Part shown: positions 22,801 to 33,796 of the stretch, in pieces | Layout: each line of letters starts with the position of its first letter | Position numbering within the stretch: position 1 is the stretch's first letter | Assembly (NCBI GenBank): GCA_026008535.1 | Contig: BRKX01000004.1 | Coordinates: forward strand, 28,524,501-28,588,500 | Source: Perilla frutescens | Lineage: Eukaryota > Streptophyta > Magnoliopsida > Lamiales > Lamiaceae | Direction: 5' to 3' | Length of the DNA: 64,000 nucleotides | Program-made: the position numbers and the translations under genes | The notes under the pieces: generated by a model | Seen by the model: the letters and a program-made list of their open reading frames with translations, nothing else | The model's database searches: none | Told to the model about the DNA's origin: nothing

Positions 22801-23421
22801 TGTAACGATCCAAAATCATTTTAAATTGGTCGTTACCATTATTTTTAAATATTGATTCAAGCGAGTTATTGATATTTTTACGTTCCTATAAGTCGCGCCT
22901 GAATTATTTAATATTTACATGGAATATGTGAATTAAATTATTTACATATTTATTTAAGGTTATAAAAATTAATTGTTAAAGTAAAATTTTTATCTATTTA
23001 TTTATTTTGGTCCCTATTATTTAGTAAGGCCGGAAGGTGTTAAATATTTTAGAAAAAAAAACATTAAGCATTTTGAAAAAAAAACATATTTAAAAATCAA
23101 AATTTCATCTCTTTTCATGTGGATAAATCAAGGGAAATTTAATGCTAATAATTCTTCCAATTTTTTTGACTAATTAAATTGCATGAAATCAATTTTTATC
23201 AAATCAATTAATCAATTACAATAATTTATGCCATTTGACTCAAATCAATCCCCACAAATGTGTTGCTTCCATTTTCATATACCAAAGTTCTAATATAAAT
23301 AGGAGCATTTTCATTCTCCAAACCACACCAAAAGCAATCAAAGGAAATCCTTTATTTTTCTCTAGTTTTCGAAAGTCATGAACTCATTTGATGATTTTTC
23401 TTTCACTAGCTTTTTAATGAC

Positions 23422-23462
<41 letters not shown>

Positions 23463-23976
23463 TTTAGGTGCGCATGGATTAAATTAATTCGATACATTCT
23501 TTCAAGTTAAAGTAAAGGTGGGGAATCCAACGTGGATTGTTATGCAATAATTCATTTATCCTTATTATGCATTTTATGCAGTTTATATGTGGAAATTATA
23601 TGTTCGGCCTACGGGCTGCAGGAAAAGTTACTCAACCTACGGGTTGCTTGTTCAGCCGACGGGCTGCTGGAAAAGTTACTCAACCTACGGATTGCATGTT
23701 CGGCCTAAGGGCTGCAGGAAAATGATACTCTATACTATGTATTTATTGTTCATATTGTGTATAATCTGGATAAATGCAGTAACCCCACTGAGTTAATAGC
23801 ACTCACCCCAAAACTATTATATTTTCAGGTTTATGAAGCTCGGGCGATGACGTGGAGACGGAGTGATGGTCAAGATTAATTAAATATTATTTTAATTTAA
23901 ATATTGCTTCCGCTGTATTAAACTCTTTTAGTGAATAAATGAGATATTTTTATTTATTAAATTTTGGGACGTCACA
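22801..23976 (+). repeat. D 3' LTR
   Basis: Near-identical to the 5' LTR. The (AC)n(AT)n run at about 23409-23461 is longer here. The stem-loop array is at 23605-23714. Confidence 0.95.
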
Positions 23977-24321
23977 GATCAACAAGGAGGATTTCGTAAA
24001 TTTCTCAAAACATGAACGCACGCAAAAGTTACTATTCATTCATCCTTTAAATACGTTTTTCATCACCAGGAACTCCAATGACTTCAGAATAAAATTCCAG
24101 GAACACCAGCACACTCCTTGAATTAAAAGCTTCTTAACAAGACCAAAATCGGCCATAATAGAGTTAAGATTAAAATTTCCGAAAAGATGATTTTACGAAA
24201 ATTGGCCCCTAAAGTCGTGACTGACATCTGACTTACTTAAACCTTATTTAAATTTCTTCCTTAACTAATTAATTACTCTTAATAATTCTCTAAACATTAT
24301 TCAAAAATCTGGGGTGTTACA

Positions 24322-24926
24322 CTTATGGTTTTAATCTTATTACTCCTTTAGATTTAATTCCTTTGCCTGTGCAAGAGCATACTAACCTTGATGGAGAAAA
24401 GAAGAATGATTTTGTTAGACAGATTCATGAGAAGACACAGGCAAACATTAAGAGGCGCACTAACCAGTAGGCCATGAAAGCTAACAAAGGGTGAAAGAAA
24501 GTTGTGTTTGAGCCTGGTGATTCGGTTTGGTTGCATATGCGGAAGGAGAGATTTCTAGCACAACAGCGATCCAAGTTACTTCTAAGAGGCGATGGACCAT
24601 TTCAAGTGGTGGAGCGCATAAGTGACAATGCGTACAAGCTGGATCTTCCAGGTGAGTATAATGTCAGTACTTCGTTTAATGTTGCTGACTTGAGCCCTTT
24701 TGATGTAGGTGATGAGCTGGATTTGAGGACAAATACTTTTGAAGAGGAGGGGAATGATACGACCCGAGTCGAGGAAGGACTTGACCCAATCAGGGTGCCT
24801 GAGGGACTGATGACAAGATCCAAAGCTAAAAGATTTAAGGAGAGCCTCAATCGATTCATTCAAGAGGTCTGGAGTGAAGAGTCGTCCAAGCGACCCGTGG
24901 AGGGAGAGGAACCCGAGCTCAAGTAG
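24322..24926 (+). pseudogene. Gypsy E integrase C-terminal end
   Basis: Starting in-frame at YGFNLITPLDLIPLPV right after the C LTR, this encodes VVFEPGDSVWLHMRKERF, SKLLLRGDGPFQVVERISD, NAYKLDLPGEYNVSTSFNVA, DLSPFDVGDELDLRTN and the tail MTRSKAKRFKESLNRFIQEV, stopping at 24926. This is the C-terminal part of a common plant gypsy integrase. Two stops (near 24468 and 24492) precede VVFEPGD. The upstream part of E is not seen, because C inserted here and its other flank is lost. Confidence 0.88.
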
Positions 24927-25469
24927 AAGCGAATGATCTCAAGCTGCAGAATGGACTGGCGAGAGTTACAGCGTGAGTAGCCGATCATGTTAGTCGGTAC
25001 GAGTGGACCCGATCACGCCCGTGACATTCTGAGCTTTGGGATTGGTGCGAGCTACAGCGCAACCCGAGGCACGAGTGACCCGGTCGCGCCCGCGACCTGT
25101 TTAGCTTTGGACTGAGCATGACCTACAGCATGACCCGGGGCGCGACTGAGCTCGCGTCGTGCCCAGATGAGGTGTGTTCTGAAAGTGACGTGTTTTGTGT
25201 TTTATTTCCCTATTTCTTTTAGGATATTAATTATGGTTTATGTTATTTTAGGCTCAACTATATAAGGGTTGCTTCTATTGTAATTCAGGACAGATTATTC
25301 ATAATATTAATTTTATTCTTGTGAGTTATTTCTCTTTGGAGAATTCTCTCTTTCTCACGCACACACCGCAGGATTTTCACCGACTTATCAAATAGTCAAT
25401 CCATCACTGTTTGTGGCTTCAAAAAATCAAATGAAGAGCTGCCATTAAAGGGTTCCAAAATTTTTACTT
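24927..25469 (+). repeat. Gypsy E 3' LTR-like region
   Basis: Downstream of the E integrase lies a GC-rich block (24960-25165) of near-repeats such as GGTCGCGCCCGCGACC and GACCTACAGCATGACC, then TATATAA at 25259-25265 and an AT/CT-rich leader. R (62051-62608) has the same layout after the same pol tail. Borders are unclear; the right end merges with F near 25400-25470. Confidence 0.6.
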
Positions 25470-26320
25470 TGTTAACAATTAAAGATTGAAGATCAAAGTT
25501 TGAAGAAGAGAACATGAAGAACAAGCATGAACATGCACTGCCCATGCATGAAGATGGCGACATAAATCACGTGTGTGCATGGAGCTGTTTTCGGCCCTTT
25601 AATTAATTTAATTAGGGGTTGAATTTTATTTAGACTACAATATTAATTTATTTAATTTAGACTATAGTTAGATCAGATTTTTATTTAATTTTTATGTTAA
25701 TTTTTGTCCATAGTTGAATAGGTTTGACTAGAATTGTATTTAAGACAATTTCCTACCTTGAATAGAATTCTAGTTTAGGTAATTTCCTAGTATAGTTAGA
25801 CATCCTTTTTGGATCAGTTTTTAGGCCTTTTTAGCATCAATTTTCATCCCCCCTTAGCACTATAAATAGGGGAACCATGTTACATTGATATTTTAGACAT
25901 CATTGATTAAATTTGCCTTTGCATACAATTGTGTCTCAAATATCCAAAAGCTTTTAATTATTTTTCTTCGAAAATTATCATTCTTGAAGCCTAGAAATTT
26001 TAAGTCTTACATGAAGGGAATATTCTAATTCACGAGATGAATTAGGGTGAACTCGCTATCCGAAGAACAACTTTGAGATTCGTTTTCGTCGTACAAGATA
26101 TGCTAGGGATTAATCGGGTTGCAATTCACTACACCATCATTGACCAGCCCTCATCTTCGATGTCCTATACCTCCATCAATGTTCATGACACCCTTTAACA
26201 CCTCAAGATCGATCGAGAGCTGTACAACAAGAGTTCGAGTTCGATTTCACATCCGTAATCGCGTTCTACACCTTAATCCGTAAGTTATTCTCATCGTTAT
26301 CATATCCTATCTACTCCTAG
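25470..26320 (+). repeat. Gypsy F LTR, related to the B LTR
   Basis: Begins TGTTAACAATTAAAG, with TATAAATA at 25861-25868, and is homologous in inverted orientation to 9264-10040. The right edge, near 26320, is only approximate. No pol of F is visible on either side. Confidence 0.6.
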
Positions 26321-26759
26321 CCATTCTTCACCATAATTCATGTCCCAAATACCACAAACCTCCAGCCATAATTCTCGCCCAAATCAGCCCCCCTTATTGA
26401 TTGGATATTTGTGTATTATATTTGTGTCATCGTCTAAGTATCGTAATTAGTTTTAGTTCGTTGTTTATCATAATTTTCAGTCATTAGTTGATTTATTTCA
26501 GTTTATTAATTTTATTGAGTCATTAGAATAGGATTGAATCCTTCCAAAGTTGACGTGTTCGATCTAGAAGTCTTCTGCGCGTCTCTGGTATCCTGTACAA
26601 ATTGTCCGAGTTATATCAGTTTCGGGTTCGTGTTTCTAATTGAAAGCAGATTGCGGATTCGATTGATTTGTAGGTTCAACATCATTGTGAAGCTAGGGTT
26701 CGAGATATTTCTCAATTCCACCATTGTAACCTGAACTCTTGGGAGGGTCGCATCACTAC
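26321..26759. other. Unassigned AT-rich stretch
   Basis: No coding sequence, LTR border or repeat that I can defend. ORFs on both strands here are short and composition-driven. Confidence 0.4.
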
Positions 26760-27301
26760 TGTAGCCCAAATAATACCTTAATGGACTAAAGAGAATGGAA
26801 CAAGAGGAGAGGCCCAACCCATTAGGGTTGGGAGTCATAATTCTTGCCCCCTCTCTGTTAATTAGAGAAGAGGGAGGTGAGAACAACAGTGATAAAAAAT
26901 CATCCCCTCTATCATATTGCTCTCTTGTTTCCCTTAGGTTATCCATACACAGTTTAGTAGATTGTAGCACACTCTACATATAAACGGGTATTGGGAATAT
27001 AGTAGAAGATCAAGGAGTGTCTCTGCACCCTTGGTGGACGTCGACCACTGTGAGAGGAAGACTAAGAATTTTGTTCTTCTACAACAACGAGATTAAATCT
27101 GTAATCTCGTGATCAACCTACATTCGTTGTAAGTAGAACTGTCGAATTATTTTTTCCGCTATGTTTATTCGACTGTCTTGCATGAATAATTCAACTCGCA
27201 TGTTTAATATCATCACATATAAAACCTTGATTTTCATGCCTAAAAGAATTATAGATTATCCGATTAGATCTTGTGGGATGTAATTCGATAAAACCCCAAC
27301 A
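26760..27301 (+). repeat. G: copia-like LTR remnant
   Basis: Starts TGTAGCCC, ends CCCCAACA, with ACATATAAAC as TATA candidate and the pattern of many copia LTRs (CCGCTATGTTT, GGGATGTAATTCGATAAAAC near the end). No matching target duplication was found (ACTAC left, TTTGT right), and the flanks belong to different elements, so this is a remnant, not a clean solo LTR. The small ORFs here are not genes. Confidence 0.45.
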
Positions 27302-28035
27302 TTTGTGATACTCTTCAATGGATTGAGTACCTTGTCCAATCTGACTTAATTTTCATTCCAATTTTTGCTCATAGTGAACCGGAATGAAACGACCTCACAT
27401 GACATCTTTCATTTCTTGTCAAGAATCAATTAATGGATGATGCTCACAGCGATGGTGATTCTGTTGATATTACCACAAGGTCGCTGTGTACCTTCTGAAT
27501 TCCAATGACACCAACTGAACCTTTTTCAATTCTGAAAAGTCATAACAGTTGAAAATTTTATCGGCCTTCGTTCTCAATCAAGGCAGGCATGGGGATCATG
27601 TATACCCTCAAATTCGGGTATAGTAGTGGTCTTAATATTGCCGAGTAGCCCATTGATGTCTCTAAATCGGGGCTGATTTGAGTACGAGTTTCCACGAATG
27701 GCGTGGAATGGAGGACCTCGACCACAGTTGTGCGCGTCTCGGCCTCCTCGAGGTGGATTCGGATCCATCTCAGCTTCTTCTTCTTCTCCATCATCTTCAT
27801 CATCATCTCGAAATTCCGGATTAGCTGGATGATTTCGAACTTGGGGCTGCGGTTAAGGACATTGCAATTGAGTTGTTAATTGCTCAAACTTGGCCATCAT
27901 TCGATCAAATTGATCTAACATGTTCTCCAATGTTTGGTTTCGTTTCCTGAGACTGTAGGCTAGAACATTAAAATGGTATTTCGTATCCTACGGTTGGGAT
28001 GGATTGGATGAACCGGGTGTTTCGTCTAGCTCCAT
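27302..28035 (-). pseudogene. Gypsy H gag, N-terminal part
   Basis: ATG at 28035 starts MELDETPGSSNPSQP, then a coiled stretch (MLDQFDRMMAKFEQLTTQLQ), an acidic run (FRDDDEDDGEEEEAEMDP), the gag entry IPEFEGIHDPHACLD and, out of frame, the end of the capsid region. It stops at 27302 where the G LTR begins. Several stops and a frameshift are present. The ORF 27558-27806 is a shadow frame. Confidence 0.75.
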
Positions 28036-28699
28036 GTACTTAAAAAGATGAACAAATGTAAAAGAAAAGAGAAATCCTTACACTCTCACTTTTTTTTTTC
28101 TCAGATGTCTCAAAACTCAAAAATTTGATGCTTCAAGTTTAGCTCCTCAGTCTTAGTCAAGAGCTCGGACTTGATTATCAATGATCCATGGTTGGTATCA
28201 GAAGGTTGGTATATGTGTTGTCTGTGTGGGGGTGGTTTAGGATAAAGCTAGGAGGATCACGATAGAATTTCCTAGTTATGGTAGGAAAATTAAATCAAAT
28301 CCAAGAGGATTAGGATGAGAGGTTTGGTTGTTATGGAAAGATAAGGTATGGATAAGGATGAAAGATATGGAGTATGGAGAAAGATATGTTCCACAATGTG
28401 AACAGGACCAAAAAGTAAATAAAAATCTAATTGAACTAGAAAATAACTTTTGAATCCAATAACTATCAAGAAACTTATTTCATGAACCCAAATGAAGATC
28501 AAGAATTACAAGGCCATAACACACGATTTTGAAAACACTAGGGTATGGTCGAATATAATTTTTTTTCAATTTTTTTACATGAGTTTTTTTTTGGCACGAT
28601 TTTTTTTCTTTGTTCAACCTACAACCCAAGATAGGCGATGCCACTAGTTTGGATTGAACCACAACCAGCTATGCTGATGTGGATCTGATGCCAAATTTA
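28036..28699 (-). other. Gypsy H 5' leader with PBS
   Basis: Non-coding leader between LTR and gag. Just inside the LTR the minus strand reads TTTGGCATCAGATCC (28684-28698), a variant of the initiator Met PBS. A shared AGTCAAGAGCTCG segment near 28158 also occurs in the J leader near 35886, so these families are related. Confidence 0.65.
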
Positions 28700-29330
28700 T
28701 GATGCGATTTACCTAAAAATCGACTACGCGCACGGAAGACTTAGAAGAAAACTTGGACAAATGTGGGTGATGGTGTTACGGACGTTTTGACGGAAGGTTT
28801 GGAGTAGATAGGATAGATGGAATGGAATTCTGATGTGAGAACTTACTTGATACGAACTTTGGTCCATGAGGATAAAAATGCGTACCATAAAGCAAATACT
28901 CAGAAGGACGAGGTCACCCTAGATCTTCTATGATCAAGAACGACTCCCTTGATTTCAGATTCAAAGTTGCCAAACTTAAAATCAACAATTTTCGAAAATA
29001 AAGAACATAAGTTTGTGTTGGTGAGACAAAGTTATATTATTAATCAATATTCAAACTCAGTCTCCAAAACAATGAAAATAGAACATGTATTTATAGGTGC
29101 AAAATTCGATCCCATAGACATGTTGGAATCAAATTAGGAATTCTAATATAATTAGGATAGGATTTCTAATCTGAATAGAATAGGATTTCTAATATGATTA
29201 GAATTCTAATTTAAGGTTATCTAAAACATTAATTAAATACCAAAAATATGATAAATAAAATCTAAACTAGATAGGATAAATTCGAACTCCATCAAGTGAT
29301 AAGCTCGAATACTTCTAGACCCATGACACA
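28700..29330 (-). repeat. Gypsy H LTR shared by two internal regions
   Basis: On the minus strand it starts TGTGTCATGGG (29330) after the PPT AAGGGGGAAG and ends AATCGCATCA (28700) before the PBS. So it is the 3' LTR of the internal region on its right and the 5' LTR of the one on its left. TATAAATA lies near 29092. Length about 630 bp. Confidence 0.8.
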
Positions 29331-30465
29331 AAACTTCCCCCTTGTATCAACCTTTAATGTTCATCAAGTCAACCAATTTGACTTGGTTATGCTCGATTCC
29401 ATCTTCGATCTTCTTCTTGACATAACATTGAAAATAGCCTTGCAATTGCTTGGCTCGTAATCTCGTGATTGGACCTTTCAATTCCAATTCCGGGTTTGAA
29501 TCATCAATACTTTGTTGGGCTTTATCAATACTTCCCAATTCTAAATGGGACTCGAACCTGCTTGTTCACCTTTGTTCTCCACTGTCATTCAACCATTGCA
29601 ACTTGTACGGCTTAGGATGCTTCAAAACGGGCAGACCCAGTTTGGTCACCATCACCATGCTAGCTACATTTGTACAGCTCCCTCCATCAATGATCATACT
29701 ATATACCTTATCCTTGATATGGCATCGGGTATGGAATATGTTCTCTCACTGTGCTTCTTCCACACTTTTGGTATGCAGACTCGATGACTTTCTTGCAACC
29801 AATGTTAGTACTTCCGGTGCTGCGTATTCTTCATCACTTGACCCTCCTGACAAAGCGGGCATCTCTGTTGCTGACTCCTCACCATCTGTCACAATCTCAC
29901 CACTATCCTTCAAAATCATTACCCTCCGATTTGGACATTAGTTGGTTATATGCCTTCTACCTTGACACTTGAAACACTTGATGTCCCGATTTTGACTTGC
30001 AGACGACTCTGGCTTTTTGGACTAGGTATGATAGGTGCCTTGGTTTTTAGCTTAGAGAAAGGTTGTTTCTCCTCTTTCTTCCCTTGGTTCGTTCGTCTTC
30101 CATGGAGGTGTGTTGGTACTTTGATTTTGCCTCCTATTGGATGAACTCACACGGTTTTGGCCACCAATCCTCTTAAGCTGGTTCTCCACCTTTATGGCTA
30201 ACTGTACCATATAATTCAAGTCCACATAGTACTGCAGCTCCACCGTGTCTTGAATCTCCCTATTTAGCCCTGCTAAAAATCTAGTTGTGGTCGTCTCCCC
30301 ATCTTCTACCACATTAGCTCGAATCATGGCTATCTCCATCTCCTTGAAATACTCATCTACACTACTTGAGCCTTACCTCAAAGTTTGGAGCTTATTGTGT
30401 AGCTCTCGGTTGTAATAGCGGAGTACAAACCTCTTCCTCATCAATGCTTTCATCTCAGTGATGAG
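29331..30465 (-). pseudogene. Gypsy H deleted polyprotein: gag end, protease, pol tail
   Basis: From the right: gag (MKALMRKRFVLRYYNRELHN, SSSVDEYFKEMEIAMIRANV, RFLAGLNREIQDTVELQYYV), knuckle FKCQGRRHIT, protease MIIDGGSCTNVAS and LGLPVLKHPKPYKLQWLNDS. It then passes directly to the pol C-terminal tail PITRLRAKQLQGYF. RT, RNase H and integrase are missing, a loss of several kb. The junction lies near 29500-29540. Stops are present in gag (TAA after LQTLR) and after the protease. Confidence 0.85.
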
Positions 30466-30477
30466 AAGAAAGTTTAT

Positions 30478-30930
30478 ACCCAGCTATTACTACTGAGAGC
30501 TACACAATAAGCTCCAAATTCCGAGGTAAGCCTCAGGTAGTGTAGATGAGTACTTTAAAGAAATGGAGATAGCCAAGATCCGAGCTAATATGGTAGAAGA
30601 CGGAGATGCGACCAAAACCAGATGTTTAGCAGGGCTAAATATGGAGATTCAAGATACGGTAGAGCTATAACACTATATGGATTTGAATGATATAGTGCAG
30701 CTGGCGATAAAAGTAGAGAACCAGCTCAAGAGAAGGGGTAACCAAAATCGTTCAAGATCATCCAATTACAAACAAAATAAAAGTACCGACATACCTCCAT
30801 GGAAGACGAACCAATGGAAGAAAAAGGAGAAACAATCTTTCTCTAAGCCAAAAACCGAAACACCTATCACACCCAGTCCAAACAACCCAAAGTCGTCTGC
30901 AAGCCGAAATCGGGACATCAAGTATGAAGT
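30478..30930 (+). pseudogene. Inverted gag fragment facing Gypsy H gag
   Basis: The plus strand encodes KFIPSYYYRELHNKLQ, GSVDEYFKEMEIAKIRANMV, LAGLNMEIQDTVEL and VQLAIKVENQLKRRG, the same gag segment as the minus copy at 30000-30465, so the two form an inverted repeat centred near 30466. Identity looks about 80-85%. Both carry TAA after the same Arg. It ends at RDIK near 30922, where copia I begins. Confidence 0.85.
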
Positions 30931-30939
30931 TACATAAAT

Positions 30940-31874
30940 TGTGCGATCATGTTCATCATCACGTACTTGAACATTGTTGTGAACATGCAAGGTCAGAAAA
31001 TAATAATAAAGCAAATAAATGGCACGAGGTTGATAATCCAGTTCGATCAACTGATCTACGTTAGGGAGACTTCACAAGTCCATGAGAAATAATCCACTAC
31101 TCCGTTGTATAGTTACAAAGGCTATTACACGATGACCTTCCGTCACTCGACCTATTTCCTACCCACTACAACTTCTTTCAATGAACTGAATTGTGAGCTC
31201 CCCTCACAACCTAGAATCCCTCTAGTTCCCACAAGAAATCTCTCCCAAGACTCCTCTAAGTGTGTATGAAATAGATTCAAACACAAACTAGAAAAACAAT
31301 GATCAAAATATCAACTCTAGCCTAACAATACCGAATACCTAATGCTTCAGATGTGAAGTCTTTTAGACTCTCTAAATCAGTTTTGTGTATTCATGTATGT
31401 GCCACCTAAACTAGTCTGATTCCCAGACTATTTATAGATGAAAGATATAGCCTTAACAAGGTAATAAGAAGTCCTAATCTGACTTGGAATCAATAAGGAA
31501 ACTTTCCTTAATTAACTCAGACATTCCTAGTTTAGATGTCTTCCTTGAATAGAACTCCTGCTTTCCTTCTTTGATCTTCATCAAGAACAAGACAACTTCT
31601 ATTCTGAAACGTCCATCTTGAATCTACAGCTTCAACTTCTTGAATCTAACATGGCACGTCTCTTGTAAACTCTCTAGACAACTATGTATATGATCATGTT
31701 CAAGAACATGATCATGTACATTCATTGATCTTTAATTAGATTGGTCGCAGAATGTTCTTAGTAATGTCCAGAACATGGTCTTCAAACATGAATAACCAAA
31801 ACCTTTTGTGTTCTTTTGATATTGCCATACAGATCATAATAATCTTGAACACTTGAGTGCATATGGCACTAACA
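30940..31874 (-). repeat. Copia I 3' LTR (935 bp)
   Basis: Minus strand: starts TGTTAGTGCC at 31874 after PPT AAAATGGGAGAT (31875-31888), ends GATCGCACA at 30940. A TATAAATA box lies near 31430-31437. The 5' LTR is not in the window. Confidence 0.8.
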
Positions 31875-32197
31875 ATCTCCCATTTTGTCTTTATCTGGTG
31901 GAAAATAAGCTCCATGTTTTAAAAGAGCACAATCCTTAAACTAAAGGATCATGTACCTTAAAACGTTCTTGAATGTTCCTGTGAACATCATATGATCCTG
32001 CTGTTTTTCACTTTCTTATCAGCTTTTATCTGCTCTGCTATATTGTATTTTTCATCATGATTTTATCATATAGGGAAGATAGAAATTCTGTTCAATATCA
32101 AAAAGATATTACAATCGATTAGAGCAAAAATAAAATATCTTGCAAAAACATGGATGCAAGATAATCAGAACAGAAAATTTAAAATTTATATTACTTT

Positions 32198-33720
32198 AAT
32201 CCCCCTATTTGCCACCGAGAAAGGGAAATAAGTAAAATATAAAACTCAGATTTGTCAGAAGCTTGCTCTTCTTCTTCATCAATAGTCCCCTCTTCAGCAT
32301 CATCATAATCGGTCTCATCACCCTCTTCTGCCTCTTCTTCTTCATCAGCCTCTTGCACCCCATCATCTGCCTCTTGTTCCTCCTCTGCAGATTCTTCTTC
32401 AACAGCTTTAGCTTTAGCTTCATTTTCCTTCTCTGCAGGTTGATCATCCTGTGCTTCACCTTACTTTGGAGCCAATGAAGAGTCCTTCTAAGCAGTAGCT
32501 TTAGCAATACTTGCAAGCTTGTGCAAGTTATGAACATTTTCAGGTACATATGCTGCTGGGGAGGCAATTACTTCTCTAGATGAAAGTTCAGCTATCATGG
32601 CTTAAATTTTTATCTTCTCAGAAGTATGCTGAGAGATCAAACGTACATAGAACTCTAAGCTTCTTTCCAGAAACTTCAGCACAACAATTTTTGGTGATGA
32701 CTCTTTAGCAGTAGCATCATTTCCTTTTTTTGATGAAATAAACTACTTGAACTAGAGGCGCATGTGATGATCTCCAATTTTAGGAGCAACCTTGATCATG
32801 AGAGGCTTCTTGGGTAGAATGACTCTGTCATTCTTTATCGAGACATTCCTTTTTTGTTGCTTAATGATGTTGTAGATAAGAGATGGATAGCCTAGAGGAC
32901 CTTTCACCACTGTAGATTCTGCACTACTCACAATCTTTCCAAAAATGAACTCACCATAATTGAACTTCTTGCCAGTTCCAAGGTGATAAAGAAATCTTTC
33001 TTGAGCTTGTGTGACTGTAGCTTTGTGCTTTGTTGACATCCAGTTGTGGATCAGAATTCTGAACATAGCACCATACTTGTGTGTCAGCTTGGATGTGGGA
33101 ATTGTTTGAGGATTGGAGGGCCATTTTGTGAAAATGCCCTGGGTTAGTTCTTCAACAACCATTCTCCAGTCATCTATTTCTTCGAACTCCCCATCCATGT
33201 TGCACCCCAGAAACTCATTGATGAGTTCTGGTGAAAAATTCAGCATTTCTCCTCTGACAAACACCTTGTGAAAATCTTCAGAATCAGGATCATCAATGTC
33301 CTTGGTCATATTTTAGTAGAATTTTGACACAACTAATGGAACAAACTCGTGCACCCTCTATACAGTTCCAAGTAAACTAGCATCCTCCAATAGTGAATAA
33401 ACTCCAGTAGCAAGCAAATTGTCTTTGTCGAATTCTTCTCAGGGATCAAAGATCTCTACTTCATCTTCTCTTATAGCTCAGCATTCTTTGAAGATCGGAA
33501 AAGGGCATGTTTAGAGATACTTGGTAAATGGATAATTTGTTTGTCAATTTCAGTATCATGTTCACTTGAATGTGAGGGAACATCTTCAGGTACATCTTTG
33601 AGTTGAGCAGTCTCTTTGGCCTTCTTAGATGGCTCAGCAGACTTAGCAGCTTTCCTCTTCTTTGTTGATGTAGCAGTAGATGGTGGAGTGGCAGATGCTC
33701 GACTTCTGGTTACTGGTTAT
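32198..33720 (-). pseudogene. Copia I envelope-like ORF, C-terminal part
   Basis: The folded domain at 33309-32752 (DPDSEDFHKVFVRGEMLNFS, PELINEFLGCN, LTHKYGAMFRILIHNWMSTK, ERFLYHLGTGKKFNYGEFIF) matches the type annotated in databases as plant retrotransposon envelope-like or putative plant transposon protein. A Glu/Asp-rich C-terminus follows and ends at about 32198. I see no clear signal peptide or membrane anchor here, so a true envelope role is unproven. The ORF at 32205-32567 is a shadow frame of the acidic tail. Confidence 0.75.
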
Positions 33721-33796
33721 CTGATGAAGCCATGCAAAGCATGTGAAGAGGGAGTTCCATTCATCCATGTCTCATAATTAAAGATCAAGTTTTAGA

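Larger units (their letters stand above)
21284..23976 (+). mobile_element. D: internally deleted gypsy LTR element with 361-bp interior
   Basis: Two direct LTRs, 21284-22439 (1156 bp) and 22801-23976 (1176 bp), begin TGTAACGA and end GACGTCACA. They flank only 361 bp. GATCA is duplicated at 21279-21283 and 23977-23981. The unoccupied site is seen in the sister LTR of C near 12211 (GGATTAACAAGG). The LTRs differ by few bases and by microsatellite length, so insertion looks recent. It cannot make proteins and would need an autonomous relative. Confidence 0.95.
11118..24321 (-). mobile_element. Gypsy C: chromovirus (Tekay/Del-like), defective
   Basis: Minus-strand order: 5' LTR (18548-24321, interrupted by D), PBS, an extra ORF, gag, zinc knuckle, protease, RT, RNase H, integrase, chromodomain, PPT (12557-12580), 3' LTR (11118-12556, truncated). 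The chromodomain and long LTRs fit the Tekay/Del chromovirus lineage. The outer half of the 3' LTR is missing, so no target duplication can be read. RT lacks its catalytic box and several domains have stops. It entered gypsy E, whose integrase resumes at 24322. Confidence 0.88.
18548..24321 (-). repeat. Gypsy C 5' LTR (~3.08 kb without nested D)
   Basis: Minus strand: starts TGTAACACCCC at 24321, ends GGACTGTTACA at 18548. D at 21284-23976 plus a 5-bp duplication interrupts it; without D it is about 3076 bp. A TATA box (TATAAATA) lies at 21016-21023. Long hairpins occur at 20150-20168, 20223-20249 and 19152-19186. TTGCACGGTCCATGC is repeated at 20161 and 20181. Small ORFs inside are chance. 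Confidence 0.85.

Noticed and set aside
28186..28201. Plus-strand TTGGTATCAGAAGG as a primer-binding site
   Set aside because: No LTR end lies before it; it is within the H leader, whose own PBS is on the minus strand at 28684-28698.
32205..32567. 120-codon Lys/Met-rich ORF
   Set aside because: Frame-shifted shadow of the Glu/Asp-rich end of the copia I envelope-like ORF.
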